From a candidate division TA06 bacterium (lineage in GTDB: Bacteria > Hydrothermota > DG-26 > E44-bin18 > JADFOU01), in NCBI GenBank assembly GCA_022562655.1, contig JADFOU010000129.1:1-6143 (forward strand): DNA of 6,143 bases. The letters are read 5' to 3'. Each line of letters begins with the position of its first letter. Positions within the stretch are counted from its first letter, which is position 1. Of this stretch, positions 6,137 through 6,143 are shown in pieces. The position numbers and the translations under genes are program-made. The notes under the pieces are model-generated. The model was given only the letters and a program-made list of their open reading frames with translations. It was not told where the DNA came from and ran no database searches.

Positions 6137-6143
6137 AAGGAAG

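Noticed and set aside
6076..6143. CRISPR array
   Set aside because: The repeats are short and degenerate, the stretch between them is made of the same hexamers, and no cas gene is present.

Overview
The window looks like a chromosomal segment of an uncultured, Gram-negative-type bacterium of the FCB superphylum or a neighbouring candidate lineage (the WOR-3, Zixibacteria, KSB1 or Latescibacteria sort). The main clue is two exported proteins that both end in an approximately 90-residue FlgD-Ig/type IX secretion-like sorting module (NPNPF-type start, LKIYD..GR.VKTL core, KKMILL end). This architecture is typical of that part of the tree. No rRNA or other marker is present, so the phylum cannot be fixed. 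All genes lie on the + strand.

Left part (1-1010), housekeeping: the 3' end of xseA (exonuclease VII large subunit), then complete xseB (small subunit), then a small membrane protein of the divergent PAP2/DUF212 (YuiD-like) family. A short AT-rich repeat separates xseB from the DUF212 gene.

Middle (1057-5264), exported proteins: an 836-residue 'choice-of-anchor B' six-bladed LVIVD-type propeller protein, followed by two carboxypeptidase-regulatory-like domains, a class I amidotransferase-like domain without an obvious nucleophile, and a C-terminal sorting module. Twenty-three bases later, behind a strong Shine-Dalgarno, comes a 557-residue exported protein of no recognised function with a related sorting module. 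The two are probably co-transcribed and are likely delivered to the outer membrane or outside the cell.

Right part (5265-6143): a hairpin region and a TTGACA box, then a DUF4159 protein with an apparent signal peptide. Its predicted start and N-terminus fall in a composite low-complexity repeat (ATGA-rich part followed by three TCTCTGYG units) that resembles interspersed intergenic repeats. The window ends in a third repeat type, a degenerate CAGTAG/CAGTTG hexamer array with a 45-base higher-order period.

No CRISPR, tRNA, rRNA, transposase, phage gene or defence system was found. The most unusual features are the three kinds of short degenerate repeat in the gaps, one of which appears to have become coding, and the domain chain of the large propeller protein.
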